Shown here one piece after another: positions 8,511 through 16,825 of a stretch of DNA of 64,000 bases (its first letter is position 1; the number at the start of each line of letters is the position of its first letter). The translations under genes and the position numbers were made by a program. The stretch is from PWQG01 sp050486205 (GTDB lineage: Bacteria; Pseudomonadota; Gammaproteobacteria; Pseudomonadales; Pseudohongiellaceae). Under the pieces are notes generated by a model. It did not search any database. It saw only the letters and a list, made by a program, of their open reading frames with translations, and was not told where the DNA came from. Where the stretch lies: NCBI GenBank assembly GCA_050486205.1, contig JBJHCW010000002.1:62001-126000 (forward strand), in the 5' to 3' direction.

Positions 8511-9599
8511 TCAATTCTGCTTGCAGGCAACCGGCATCGTCAACTCCGCCAGCACCTCATCGAGTTTACGGGTGATTTCGACATTGGCTGCCTGAGTGCT
8601 GCGCTCCGCCTGGCCGTTCCGGCAGCCCTGGATGACGCTGCTGATCTGTGCCAGACGGCTGAAAAACGCGCCCAGCACGTCTGCGCTGGCCCTGTCCGCA
8701 CACATACCATAACCCGACTCAGCAAGGCAGATGGCATTGAGTTCCTGCTCGAACTGCCCCCTGATGGGCAATACCAGCTGGGGTTTACCAAGATACATGG
8801 ACTCACTGATGAGATTGAAACCTGCCGTCGAAATTACCGAACTGCAGGCCGCCAGATCATCCATGAAACCCTCAGGGTCCGGGTCACAGAAAGTGATGTT
8901 GCCGTCGAACCCGGCGCTGCGCTGTCCGTATACCCTGAAGCGCTTGTCGGGAAACTGGTGCAGAATACCCATCAGGGAGTCGTATCCACTGGTGAGATAC
9001 ACAAGATGGAATCCGGCGTCGGTAACCGGTTTATCCAGAACGTCACGACGCAGTATCGGCGGAAACAGAAAGGTACGATCGTTTGTTGCAGGCCCCATGA
9101 CAAGCGTTGTGGCCAACGACACATCGGGCCGCGGAATCATCAACGCAATGATCATTTGTGTCAGCCACAGATCGGGCAACATCTTTTTAGGAACTGGATG
9201 CGCCATGAAGCGTATCCGGTGCTGGTTGTCCAGACTGATCAACGGCAGGCCGCGCAGTTTGGCCATCCACGCAGTCACTGGCTCGAAATCGGTGATCACA
9301 CAGTCGGGCTGGAAGTCATCAAACAGGCGGGTGACCGAGCGATTGCTGACAATGGCCCGCCGGGCGCGGCGCAGATTGTGCAGCACTGTACGCCAGACGC
9401 TGACCCGGTTATCCACACTGACAATGTGCAGGCCTTCAATCTCAATGCACCGGTACTGACCGCGTAGCGCTGCGTAACCCCGGCCATAGGAAACCACCCG
9501 GATCTCGTGGCCCTGCTGGGTCAGATGTTGCAACATTTCCCGGGCACGGGTGGTATGGCCCGAACCCTCGCCGGAAACCCCGTAGACAATCCGGCTCAT
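8511..9599 (-). CDS. MJ1255/VC2487-type glycosyltransferase (GT-B, family 28-like)
   Basis: A 362-residue soluble protein beginning MSRIVYGVSGEGSGHTTRA, the glycine-rich loop of GT-B glycosyltransferases related to MurG. The C-terminal half carries the nucleotide-sugar site (STAGFNLISESMYLGKPQLVLPI, then FEQELNA). The N-terminus and length fit the MJ1255/VC2487 family (TIGR00661), whose substrates are mostly unknown. The ATG at 9599 is preceded by AGGAGTC. The gene stands alone between the DUF2959 lipoprotein (convergent) and the ArsR-rhodanese gene (divergent). A role in cell-surface glycolipid or polysaccharide is possible but not shown. Confidence 0.8.
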   Translation of the reverse strand: MSRIVYGVSGEGSGHTTRAREMLQHLTQQGHEIRVVSYGRGYAALRGQYRCIEIEGLHIVSVDNRVSVWRTVLHNLRRARRAIVSNRSVTRLFDDFQPDCVITDFEPVTAWMAKLRGLPLISLDNQHRIRFMAHPVPKKMLPDLWLTQMIIALMIPRPDVSLATTLVMGPATNDRTFLFPPILRRDVLDKPVTDAGFHLVYLTSGYDSLMGILHQFPDKRFRVYGQRSAGFDGNITFCDPDPEGFMDDLAACSSVISTAGFNLISESMYLGKPQLVLPIRGQFEQELNAICLAESGYGMCADRASADVLGAFFSRLAQISSVIQGCRNGQAERSTQAANVEITRKLDEVLAELTMPVACKQN

Positions 9600-9751
9600 G
9601 GTCTGACTCCTCGCGGTCCGTGACTGCTTCCAGTTGCCATCGCAGCCGCATGATAGCGGCAGATTGTGACAGAACCACGACCGTTGCCGGCCGGCTCTTC
9701 ACGCCAGCACCGCGAGCCTGCCCGCATGCTTTTGCACGGCTTTCATTTATC

Positions 9752-9779
9752 TTGCAATCATTCTATTATTCGATAGAAT
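9752..9779 (+). promoter_or_regulatory. promoter of the ArsR-rhodanese gene
   Basis: TTGCAA (9752-9757), a 16-base spacer and TAGAAT (9774-9779) lie 66 bases before the ATG at 9845. The whole promoter is covered by the inverted repeat at 9756-9783. Confidence 0.55.
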
Positions 9780-9783
9780 GATT
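9756..9783. promoter_or_regulatory. perfect 11-bp inverted repeat, likely ArsR-type operator
   Basis: The arms AATCATTCTAT and ATAGAATGATT are exact complements separated by 6 bases. The element spans the -35 to -10 region of the ArsR-rhodanese promoter. AT-rich dyads of this size are typical ArsR/SmtB sites, so autorepression is the likely use. That link is inferred from position. Confidence 0.65.
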
Positions 9784-9844
9784 AACAGCAATATGCCATC
9801 ACGCCTCAGGCCCCGCAGTGCTGAGGCGCCCCGGAGAGATCCCA

Positions 9845-10501
9845 ATGACCTCACAACAGGAACTGCTTGACACCCTGGCTCAGGTCGCCCGTGCGCTGGG
9901 CAGTGGTCATCGACTGGCATTGCTGGAACGTCTGGCGCAATCCGAGAGCCCGGTTGAAACCCTGGCCAATACAACCGACCTTACTGTCGGCAATGCCTCC
10001 CAACACCTCCAGCAACTGCGACGGGCCGGTCTTGTCACCGCCCGGCGCTCCGGCAAGCAGATGATCTACCGCCTGACCGATGAGCGCATCATCAACCTGG
10101 TGAGTCTGCTCAGACAGGTGGCCGAGACCAATCTTGCCGGGATGGAGCGCCTGGTCAGCCAACTGTTCGCCGATGATGATGCCGGGGGCGCCCTGGAGCC
10201 GGTCACCCGGGACGAGCTGCTTGACGGGCTGTCCAGCGGCAGGGTGGCTTTGCTGGATGTGCGACCGGCGGAAGAATTCCGGGCCGGCCACCTGCCCGAC
10301 GCCATCAATATTCCCCTGCCACAACTTGAGGAAATGCTGGACAGATTGCCTGTGGGCAGAGAGATTGTTGCCTACTGCCGCGGACCCTACTGTGTCCTGT
10401 CGCATGAAGCTGTGCAGCGCCTGCGGCAACTCGGCTACCGCGTCCGGCGCTTCGAGGAAGGCTACCCCCAGTGGAAAGCCGCCGGCCTGCCGGTAATGTG
10501 A
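9845..10501 (+). CDS. ArsR family regulator fused to rhodanese domain
   Basis: A 218-residue protein. Residues about 5-95 are an ArsR/SmtB winged helix (LGSGHRLALLERLAQ, then TVGNASQHLQQLRRAGLV as recognition helix). Residues about 120-215 are a rhodanese with LLDVRPAEEFRAGHLPDAINIP and active-site loop YCRGPYC, so the sulfurtransferase Cys is present. ArsR-rhodanese fusions of this kind are generally linked to sulfide, persulfide or sulfur-oxidation sensing. The ATG at 9845 has GGAGAG 8 bases upstream; a GTG at 9818 is a weaker choice. It is followed 15 bases later by the sterol-desaturase-like gene, which is probably co-transcribed. A perfect dyad covers its promoter. Confidence 0.9.
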   Translation: MTSQQELLDTLAQVARALGSGHRLALLERLAQSESPVETLANTTDLTVGNASQHLQQLRRAGLVTARRSGKQMIYRLTDERIINLVSLLRQVAETNLAGMERLVSQLFADDDAGGALEPVTRDELLDGLSSGRVALLDVRPAEEFRAGHLPDAINIPLPQLEEMLDRLPVGREIVAYCRGPYCVLSHEAVQRLRQLGYRVRRFEEGYPQWKAAGLPVM

Positions 10502-10515
10502 GAAGAGACACCATC

Positions 10516-11358
10516 ATGTCAGAGTCTGTCTGGGCCAATGAACCACTGATCCGCGGCGGCGCCTTCGCGCTTATCCTGCTGCTGATGATTCTGTGGGAAG
10601 TGCTTGCCGCCAGGCGCACGCAGCAGATACCCCGTCGCCAGCGCTGGCCGGCCAACCTGTCGGTTGTGGCCCTGAACACATTGGCGCTGCGTCTGATCTT
10701 CCCGCTGGCCGCCGTGGGTGCTGCCCTGATTGCCGCCGAACAGGGCTGGGGCCTCTTCAACCTGTTTGCAGTACCGATGTGGCTGGCAGTGATCGTCTCC
10801 GTGGTCCTGCTGGACATGGCCATCTATTTTCAGCACCGGCTTTTCCATGCCGTTCCCTGGCTGTGGCGGCTGCACCGCATGCACCATACGGATCTGGAAT
10901 TTGATGTCACCACAGGACTTCGCTTTCATCCCGTGGAGATCCTGCTCTCCATGTGCATAAAATTCGCCGCTGTCATACTGCTGGGGGCTCCGGCCGTGGC
11001 GGTGCTCATCTTCGAAGTGCTTCTCAACGCCACCTCCATGTTCAACCACGGCAACATCCGCCTGCCAGTCAGGCTTGATCGCTGGTTGCGTCTGCTGGTG
11101 GTGACACCGGATATGCACCGCGTGCACCATTCAATCATTCGCCGTGAAACCGACAGCAATTTCGGCTTCAGCCTGCCCTGGTGGGACCGACTGTTCCGCA
11201 CCTACCGGGATCAGCCCGCTGCCGGCCACCCTGGCATGACAATCGGCATTGAGTCATTCCGGGAGACGCGGGATCTGCGACTTGATCGCATGCTGCTTCA
11301 GCCGCTTGTGACACCCGAGAGAACCGCAGAGCATCAGCGCCACCATCGGTCCCGATAG
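10516..11358 (+). CDS. sterol desaturase / fatty acid hydroxylase superfamily protein
   Basis: A 280-residue membrane protein with about four hydrophobic segments. It has the eight-His di-iron pattern in three blocks: HRLFH, HRMHHTD and HRVHHS. These define the fatty acid hydroxylase superfamily, which hydroxylates or desaturates lipids, sterols or carotenoids using oxygen. The substrate cannot be told. The ATG at 10516 has AGAAGAGA just upstream. It lies 15 bases after the ArsR-rhodanese gene and about 90 bases before the acyl-CoA carboxylase. A lipid-linked role alongside the carboxylase is possible, and control by the ArsR-rhodanese repressor is plausible from operon position. Confidence 0.88.
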   Translation: MSESVWANEPLIRGGAFALILLLMILWEVLAARRTQQIPRRQRWPANLSVVALNTLALRLIFPLAAVGAALIAAEQGWGLFNLFAVPMWLAVIVSVVLLDMAIYFQHRLFHAVPWLWRLHRMHHTDLEFDVTTGLRFHPVEILLSMCIKFAAVILLGAPAVAVLIFEVLLNATSMFNHGNIRLPVRLDRWLRLLVVTPDMHRVHHSIIRRETDSNFGFSLPWWDRLFRTYRDQPAAGHPGMTIGIESFRETRDLRLDRMLLQPLVTPERTAEHQRHHRSR

Positions 11359-11450
11359 GTTTCCATGGGGACTGCCCGGCGCAGAGTGATGATAGACTTG
11401 ACCCAAAAGCACTCGCCCACCGGAAACCCGCCTGGACAGGGACCCACCTC

Positions 11451-14400
11451 ATGCCGCACAGACCAGACGTCAGGAAACTGCTGATAGCCAACCGCGGCGA
11501 GATTGCGCTGCGTATCGCCCGCACAGCCAACGAGCTGGGTATCAGCACCGTTGCTGTTTACCCTGCCGATGACCACAACAGCCTGCATGTACAGCGCGCC
11601 GACGAAAGCCACGCGCTTCCCGGCCGCGGCGTTTCAGCGTACCTGGACATGGACGCAATCATTGCCACAGCCCGCGACAGTGGCGCACAGGCCATTCATC
11701 CCGGTTACGGTTTTCTGGCCGAGAACGCGGAATTTGCTCGTCGGGTTGAACAGGCCGACCTGGTTTTTGTCGGCCCGACATCCAGAACGCTGGCGCTGCT
11801 GGGCAACAAGATCAAGGCGCGCGAACGGGCGCAGTCGCTGGGTGTGCCGGTATTGCCCGGCACCACATCGGCGAGTTCACTGGCGCAGGCAAAGGCGTTT
11901 CTGCGCCAGTTACCCGACGGCGCAGCCATTATGATCAAGGCTGTGGCCGGTGGCGGTGGTCGTGGCATGCGTGTTGTGTGCGCTGGTGATGATATCGAGT
12001 CCGCCTGGCAACGTTGCCGCGCCGAAGCCAAATCCGCGTTCGGCAATCCTGATGTGTATATCGAGCAATTCCTGCCGTCCGCAAGGCATCTCGAGTTACA
12101 GATTCTGGGCGACGGTACCGGTGCCTGCGTTCACTTTGGTGAACGCGAGTGCACACTGCAGCGTCGTCACCAGAAACTGATCGAGATTGCGCCCAGCCCT
12201 TCGATTTCCGACACGACACGTCAGGCGCTTATCGCCCATGCCATGACGCTGGCGCAGAACACCAAATACCGTTCACTGGGCACGTTTGAATTCCTGCTGG
12301 CCACTGACACTGCGGAGAGCGAAGGCCTGTTCTTTATCGAAGCCAACCCGCGTATCCAGGTTGAACACACAGTGACCGAAGAAGTCTATGACGTGGACCT
12401 TGTGCAGTGGCAGCTGGAGATCGCGAACGCACGCACACTGAACGAATCCGACAGGCCCGTCGCCGCCCGCGCCGCGCGCGGTTATGCCCTGCAGTGTCGT
12501 ATCAACAGGGAGCGCATGGACGCTGGCGGCAATGTCACACCCACCGCAGGCACCATCACGCTCTACGAGCCACCCACCGGTCACGGCATCCGTGTGGATG
12601 GCTGTGGCTATGCCGGCTACTCCACCAGCACCGCTTACGACAGCCTGCTTGCCAAGTTGATTGTGTCTTCCCGGTCTGCCGAATTCGCCACCGTGGTGCG
12701 CAAGGCCAGTCAGGCACTGGGCGAATTCCGGATCAACGGCATGGACACCAACCTGCCCTTCCTGCGCGCATTGCTGGCGCAGCCTGCAGTACTGGCCAAT
12801 GATGTCAGTACCTGCTATATCGGGCAGCACGCCGAAGCGCTGGCCTCACAGGCGCGGGATTTCACCACTGTGGAATTATCAACCGATGTGACGGCGTCCA
12901 CCAGTCGCGAGCCGCCTGCCCTGACCGGCAATCAACGGGCAGTGACTGCGCCGATGCAGGCGACGGTAGCCAGCATGGATGTGGCTGCCGGTGATACCGT
13001 AAGGTCTGGTCAACAGATTGCTTTGCTTGAAGCCATGAAGATGGAACATGTGATAAGCGCTCCCTCGACCGGCATCATTCTGGAGTGGCTCACCACGGTA
13101 GGCGAAACACTGATGGAGGGCGATGCCCTGTGCGTGATTGAGCCGTCGGCTACCGAAGAGGTGGCGTTTGATCAGGACGAAGACCTGGATCTGGAACACG
13201 TCCGAAATGACCTGCAGGAACTGATCAATCGCCGTGGCTTCGGTCAGGATGAAAACCGCCCGGAAGCGGTTGCCAAACGTCGTGGGCGCGGCCAGCAGAC
13301 GGCGCGGGAGAATCTTGCACAGATATGTGACCCGGACACCTTCATCGAGTACGGCGAACTTGCCATTGCTGCCCAGCGTCAGCGTCGCTCCCTGGAAGAC
13401 CTGATCGAAAATACCACCGGTGACGGCATACTCACCGGTGTCGGTCAGGTAAACGGCGCGCTGTTCGAAGAGGCACTGGCACGCTGCGCCTTTGCCATCG
13501 GTGATTATATGGTGCTGGCTGGCACCCAGGGGCAACGTCATCACCGTAAACTGGATCGCCTGCTGAAGGCAGCCAGCGAGTGGCACCTGCCCCTTGTGCT
13601 GTTCGCCGAAGGTGGTGGTGGACGCCCCGGAGACACTGAGCGCGCTACCTACGCCGGCATTTCCAACGGAACCTTCACGCAGTTTGCCAATCTGAGCGGT
13701 CAGGTACCATTGGTAGGTGTGGTGTCCGGTCGCTGTTTTGCCGGCAACGCCGCACTGCTTGGCTGTTGTGATGTGATCATTGCCGATGAAAGCAGCAATG
13801 TCGGCATGGCTGGCCCGGCCATGATTGAAGGCGGCGGTCTTGGGGTCTATCCCCCTGAAGCCATAGGCCCGATTGATGAACAGTGGCGCAACGGTGTTGT
13901 TGATATTCGCGTGCGCGATGAGGCAGAAGCCTGCAGTGTCGTGCGCAAGTACCTGTCCTACTTCCAGGGGCCGGTTGACAGGTGGCAGGCACCTGACCAG
14001 CGACAGCTGCGACACCTGATTCCCGAAAACCGCCTGCGAGTGTATGACATCCACAAGGTCATCCAGTGCCTGGCGGATGAAGATTCAGTGCTGGAACTGC
14101 GCGGTGGATTCGGGGCTGGCATGGTCACCGCCCTGATCCGGGTCGAAGGCAGACCACTCGGTCTGATCGCCAACAACCCGAAACACCTCGGCGGAGCAAT
14201 CGATTCCGATGCGGCCGACAAGGCGTCCCGCTTCATCCAGCTCTGTGATGCCTTTGACATCCCGCTGGTCTCCCTGTGTGACACGCCGGGCTTCATGGTT
14301 GGCCCGGAAGCGGAAAAAACGGCGCTGGTGCGCCATGCCAGCCGAATGTTTGTAAATGCCCGTTCGATAACGGTTCCGGTGTTCGGCGTGGTTGTACGCA

Positions 14401-14756
14401 AGTGTTACGGGCTGGGCGCCCAGGCCATGCTCGGTGGCGGTGCACACGACAATTTCTTTACCATTGGCTGGCCTACCGGTGAGTTCGGTCCGATGGGGCT
14501 GGAGGGCGCAGTGAAATTGGGTTACAGACGCGAACTGGATGCCCTGGATCATCCGGCCGAGAAACAGGCACTGTATGAAAAACTGCTGGCCGAGTCGTAT
14601 GAGCAGGGCAAGGCCATCGCGGTGGCTTCCACGTTCGAGGTCGATGCGGTGATTGATCCGATGAAAACCAGGCACTGGATTGTATCCGGGCTGCGCTCGG
14701 TGACACTGCGGGCACCGATGTCGGGTCGGAAACGACCGTGCGTGGATACCTGGTAG
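11451..14756 (+). CDS. single-chain acyl-CoA carboxylase (BC-BCCP-CT fusion)
   Basis: A 1101-residue protein that joins all parts of an acyl-CoA carboxylase. Biotin carboxylase is at about 8-455 (IANRGEIALRI, the ATP-grasp glycine loop in AVAGGGGRGMRV, and EANPRIQVEHTVTEE). A biotinyl domain with EAMKMEH (biotin Lys530) follows. A full carboxyltransferase of the propionyl-CoA carboxylase beta type runs from about 590 to 1090 (ending with the GGGAHDNFF and GPMGLEGAVKLGYR regions). This order matches the single-chain long-chain acyl-CoA carboxylases known from some bacteria, not the four-subunit accABCD. The ATG at 11451 has GGGA upstream. The acyl chain preferred cannot be read from sequence. 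It is the largest gene in the window, and its stop lies one base from the convergent DUF2784 gene. Confidence 0.9.
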   Translation: MPHRPDVRKLLIANRGEIALRIARTANELGISTVAVYPADDHNSLHVQRADESHALPGRGVSAYLDMDAIIATARDSGAQAIHPGYGFLAENAEFARRVEQADLVFVGPTSRTLALLGNKIKARERAQSLGVPVLPGTTSASSLAQAKAFLRQLPDGAAIMIKAVAGGGGRGMRVVCAGDDIESAWQRCRAEAKSAFGNPDVYIEQFLPSARHLELQILGDGTGACVHFGERECTLQRRHQKLIEIAPSPSISDTTRQALIAHAMTLAQNTKYRSLGTFEFLLATDTAESEGLFFIEANPRIQVEHTVTEEVYDVDLVQWQLEIANARTLNESDRPVAARAARGYALQCRINRERMDAGGNVTPTAGTITLYEPPTGHGIRVDGCGYAGYSTSTAYDSLLAKLIVSSRSAEFATVVRKASQALGEFRINGMDTNLPFLRALLAQPAVLANDVSTCYIGQHAEALASQARDFTTVELSTDVTASTSREPPALTGNQRAVTAPMQATVASMDVAAGDTVRSGQQIALLEAMKMEHVISAPSTGIILEWLTTVGETLMEGDALCVIEPSATEEVAFDQDEDLDLEHVRNDLQELINRRGFGQDENRPEAVAKRRGRGQQTARENLAQICDPDTFIEYGELAIAAQRQRRSLEDLIENTTGDGILTGVGQVNGALFEEALARCAFAIGDYMVLAGTQGQRHHRKLDRLLKAASEWHLPLVLFAEGGGGRPGDTERATYAGISNGTFTQFANLSGQVPLVGVVSGRCFAGNAALLGCCDVIIADESSNVGMAGPAMIEGGGLGVYPPEAIGPIDEQWRNGVVDIRVRDEAEACSVVRKYLSYFQGPVDRWQAPDQRQLRHLIPENRLRVYDIHKVIQCLADEDSVLELRGGFGAGMVTALIRVEGRPLGLIANNPKHLGGAIDSDAADKASRFIQLCDAFDIPLVSLCDTPGFMVGPEAEKTALVRHASRMFVNARSITVPVFGVVVRKCYGLGAQAMLGGGAHDNFFTIGWPTGEFGPMGLEGAVKLGYRRELDALDHPAEKQALYEKLLAESYEQGKAIAVASTFEVDAVIDPMKTRHWIVSGLRSVTLRAPMSGRKRPCVDTW

Positions 14757-14757
14757 A

Positions 14758-15159
14758 TCAGCGCACGGACAACCACCACAGCATGACGGCATACAACAGA
14801 GCATTCCACGCCACTACTGATACTCCAGCCACAAGTTCCAGGCGACGCGGCATACCGTGAGGGCGTATCACTGGTTCAAGATAGTGCTGCATCCACCCCC
14901 CCTGGAATGAACGCTGCCCGGCACGCAGCCGGAGTGATTGCTCCAGCGGTGTCAGTGGGCAGGTCCAGCTTGCAAGATTGACCACCGATGACCACAACAC
15001 AACGGGAAGATGCAGCAGCAAAATGCGTGCATCCACCGGGTACAACAGTGCGCCAAACAACGCAAAAACCACAAAAAGTGTGTGAAGAACAAGTACACCG
15101 TCAGCCGCAATGGCTGAAAACAATTGACGACTTGATGACCCTGCATCCATGCCCGGCAT
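14758..15159 (-). CDS. DUF2784 family small membrane protein
   Basis: A 133-residue integral membrane protein with about four hydrophobic segments (DGVLVLHTLFVVFALFGALL, LLHLPVVLWSSVVNLASW, then a C-terminal pair). The motif CPLTPLEQSLR and the pattern of loops fit DUF2784, of unknown function. It converges on the acyl-CoA carboxylase with a single base between stop codons. Confidence 0.75.
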   Translation of the reverse strand: MPGMDAGSSSRQLFSAIAADGVLVLHTLFVVFALFGALLYPVDARILLLHLPVVLWSSVVNLASWTCPLTPLEQSLRLRAGQRSFQGGWMQHYLEPVIRPHGMPRRLELVAGVSVVAWNALLYAVMLWWLSVR

Positions 15160-15199
15160 ATTAACCCAGGCGCACGGGCTGTCAATACAACTGGCGCGA

Positions 15200-15706
15200 T
15201 CAGGGAATTATCTTGGGTGGCGGTTCAGTACCGGCAATCCTGGATGCAGGATCAGAGGCTTTTACTGCAGTTTCAATCTCTTCTTCATCATCAGGCTTTA
15301 CGTCAGCCATGACGAGGATCTTTCCTTTGGTAAGCTCCTGTCTGAATTCATCCAGCCGGGTGTTACTGAAAGCAGCGGCAGAAATTCCCGTTCCGAAGCC
15401 ACCAATTCCGGCGCCAAGCAGTGTGACCAGAAATACCATGTAGGCACCCACTTCCAGCGTCGGAGTCTGCAGAAAGTACAGGATCACACCGGCCACCAGA
15501 CCTGCCACGCCTCCGATTACGAGCCCGCGGATATAACCGGGCAGGAAATCGTCTGCTTCGGTTCCAGGTCCAGGCAGGTCTTCGCGGTCTATGCCTTTGG
15601 GTGTGATGGTATAGATGTGCTGACGGTCGATACCCTGTTGCAGCAATTCATCCACCACACTTCTGGCATGTGGGATGTCAGGTGAAAGAAAGGCTATACG
15701 CTTCAT
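15200..15706 (-). CDS. glycine-rich two-helix membrane protein, unknown
   Basis: A 168-residue protein. An N-terminal soluble alpha/beta part (MKRIAFLSPDIPHARSVVDELLQ...) is followed by two Gly-rich membrane helices (about 60-115) with GxxxG-type spacing, then an acidic C-terminal tail. The overall plan resembles DUF1269/general stress glycine-zipper proteins, but I cannot name a family with confidence. A near-consensus site (AAGGGAGG) lies before ATG 15706. The site overlaps the stop of the small 34-residue gene upstream, suggesting one transcript and coupled translation. Confidence 0.7.
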   Translation of the reverse strand: MKRIAFLSPDIPHARSVVDELLQQGIDRQHIYTITPKGIDREDLPGPGTEADDFLPGYIRGLVIGGVAGLVAGVILYFLQTPTLEVGAYMVFLVTLLGAGIGGFGTGISAAAFSNTRLDEFRQELTKGKILVMADVKPDDEEEIETAVKASDPASRIAGTEPPPKIIP

Positions 15707-15716
15707 TTGTCCTCCC

Positions 15717-15821
15717 TTATGCTGTCAGATTTATAATGATCAGAATCAGAACAACAAGCACACCGGCCAGCGTGCCGCCAAGAATCAGTGTATTGCGCAA
15801 TACTGCGCGTTCTTTGTTCAT
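15717..15821 (-). CDS. 34-residue single-pass membrane peptide
   Basis: A short open frame: a charged N-terminus (MNKERAVLRN), then one hydrophobic helix of about 20 residues, ending NLTA. The ATG at 15821 follows an excellent ribosome site (AAAGGAGCT, 8 bases away). Its stop overlaps the ribosome site of the downstream 168-residue membrane protein, 11 bases from that ATG. Size, composition and coupling fit a small regulatory or accessory membrane peptide. Function unknown. Confidence 0.6.
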   Translation of the reverse strand: MNKERAVLRNTLILGGTLAGVLVVLILIIINLTA

Positions 15822-15964
15822 ACGACGGGAGCTCCTTTGTTGAAGAGGCGCCCAGAGGTGCCAGGGCTAACCTCGTGGCTTCGTACCAATTGACCAAGAG
15901 GGCGCAGGCGGCCTGAATTATCATTTCCCGCTGTCACCGACTGGTCGTCAGACCATACTGTCTT

Positions 15965-16753
15965 TCACCTCCTCGGTGGCCGCGAACTGTCCGGCAAGGG
16001 CTCCGGCGGACCGGGCATGCCATCGGGTTTTGAAACCTCGGCCATGCGCTGGTAGGCCGGACGCGCCTCTACCCTCGCCATCCAGTCGTTAATATTCGGG
16101 TACAGGCTTTGATCCACCACATTGATCAGAAAACTGTAACCCAGCGGAAAATGCATCATGATGTCCGCTGCAGAAAATTCGCTACCGCCAAAATACGAAT
16201 TGCTGGCCAGAAAGTCCTCGGCAAACTGGATAGTGTCACTGATATCGCGCAGCGTAGAGGGCCGGGTGGGCGGTTGCAGTTGCCACACCCTGTAGTCAAT
16301 GCCCATACGGGCGGCCAGTGAACCTTCGGCGTAGTGCATCCATGTGCGGTACCAGGTGTAATCCGTACTGTGCAGAGGCGGGCGCAACTGATCAGGTGCA
16401 TGGCGGTCCAGTATGATATCGATAATGGCACCTGACTCCACAAGAATCTGATCACCATAAATCACCGTGGGCGCAACCGGCATATCCGGATTGACCTGCC
16501 GGATCAGCGCCAGTGAAGCGCCAAGGTTGCCGCGCACAAATTCAAGCTCATACGGAAAACCCAGCTCCTCCATCAACCAGACTATCCGCTCTGAGCGGCG
16601 AGCCTCCAGATGATAGATGGTGATCGGTGGCAGTGGTGCGACGCCACTTTGCGCATTTGTGCCGGTGTCTGCCGCCTGTGACGGCAGGGCAACGGCAAGC
16701 CACAGCACAAATGAACTGGTGAGAATACTGATGAGTTGACTGTTGCTGCGCAT
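15965..16753 (-). CDS. glutathione S-transferase-like protein with signal peptide
   Basis: A 262-residue protein with a GST thioredoxin-like N-terminal domain (ITIYHLEARRSERIVWLMEELGFPYELEFV, then the cis-Pro loop VAPTVIYG and the glutathione-contacting ILVESGAI) and an all-helical C-terminal domain (YFGGSEFSAADIMMHFPL). A clear Sec signal comes first (MRSNSQLIS... ending ALPSQA), so the protein should be in the periplasm, which is unusual for a GST. The start at ATG 16753 is fixed by AGGAG 9 bases upstream; reading from 16807 would spoil the signal. The C-terminus ends in a Pro/Arg-rich tail. It follows the PBP4-type gene on the same strand. Confidence 0.82.
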   Translation of the reverse strand: MRSNSQLISILTSSFVLWLAVALPSQAADTGTNAQSGVAPLPPITIYHLEARRSERIVWLMEELGFPYELEFVRGNLGASLALIRQVNPDMPVAPTVIYGDQILVESGAIIDIILDRHAPDQLRPPLHSTDYTWYRTWMHYAEGSLAARMGIDYRVWQLQPPTRPSTLRDISDTIQFAEDFLASNSYFGGSEFSAADIMMHFPLGYSFLINVVDQSLYPNINDWMARVEARPAYQRMAEVSKPDGMPGPPEPLPDSSRPPRR

Positions 16754-16825
16754 GGCGGGTACTCCTGAGGAACCAATGCTTGTGGGCGATAGAAACAGAA
16801 ACTTCAAAGCCTGGCCATTAATCTA

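Noticed and set aside
12879..14054. 391-residue minus-strand frame opposite the acyl-CoA carboxylase
   Set aside because: Antisense to the carboxyltransferase domain; no motif of its own.
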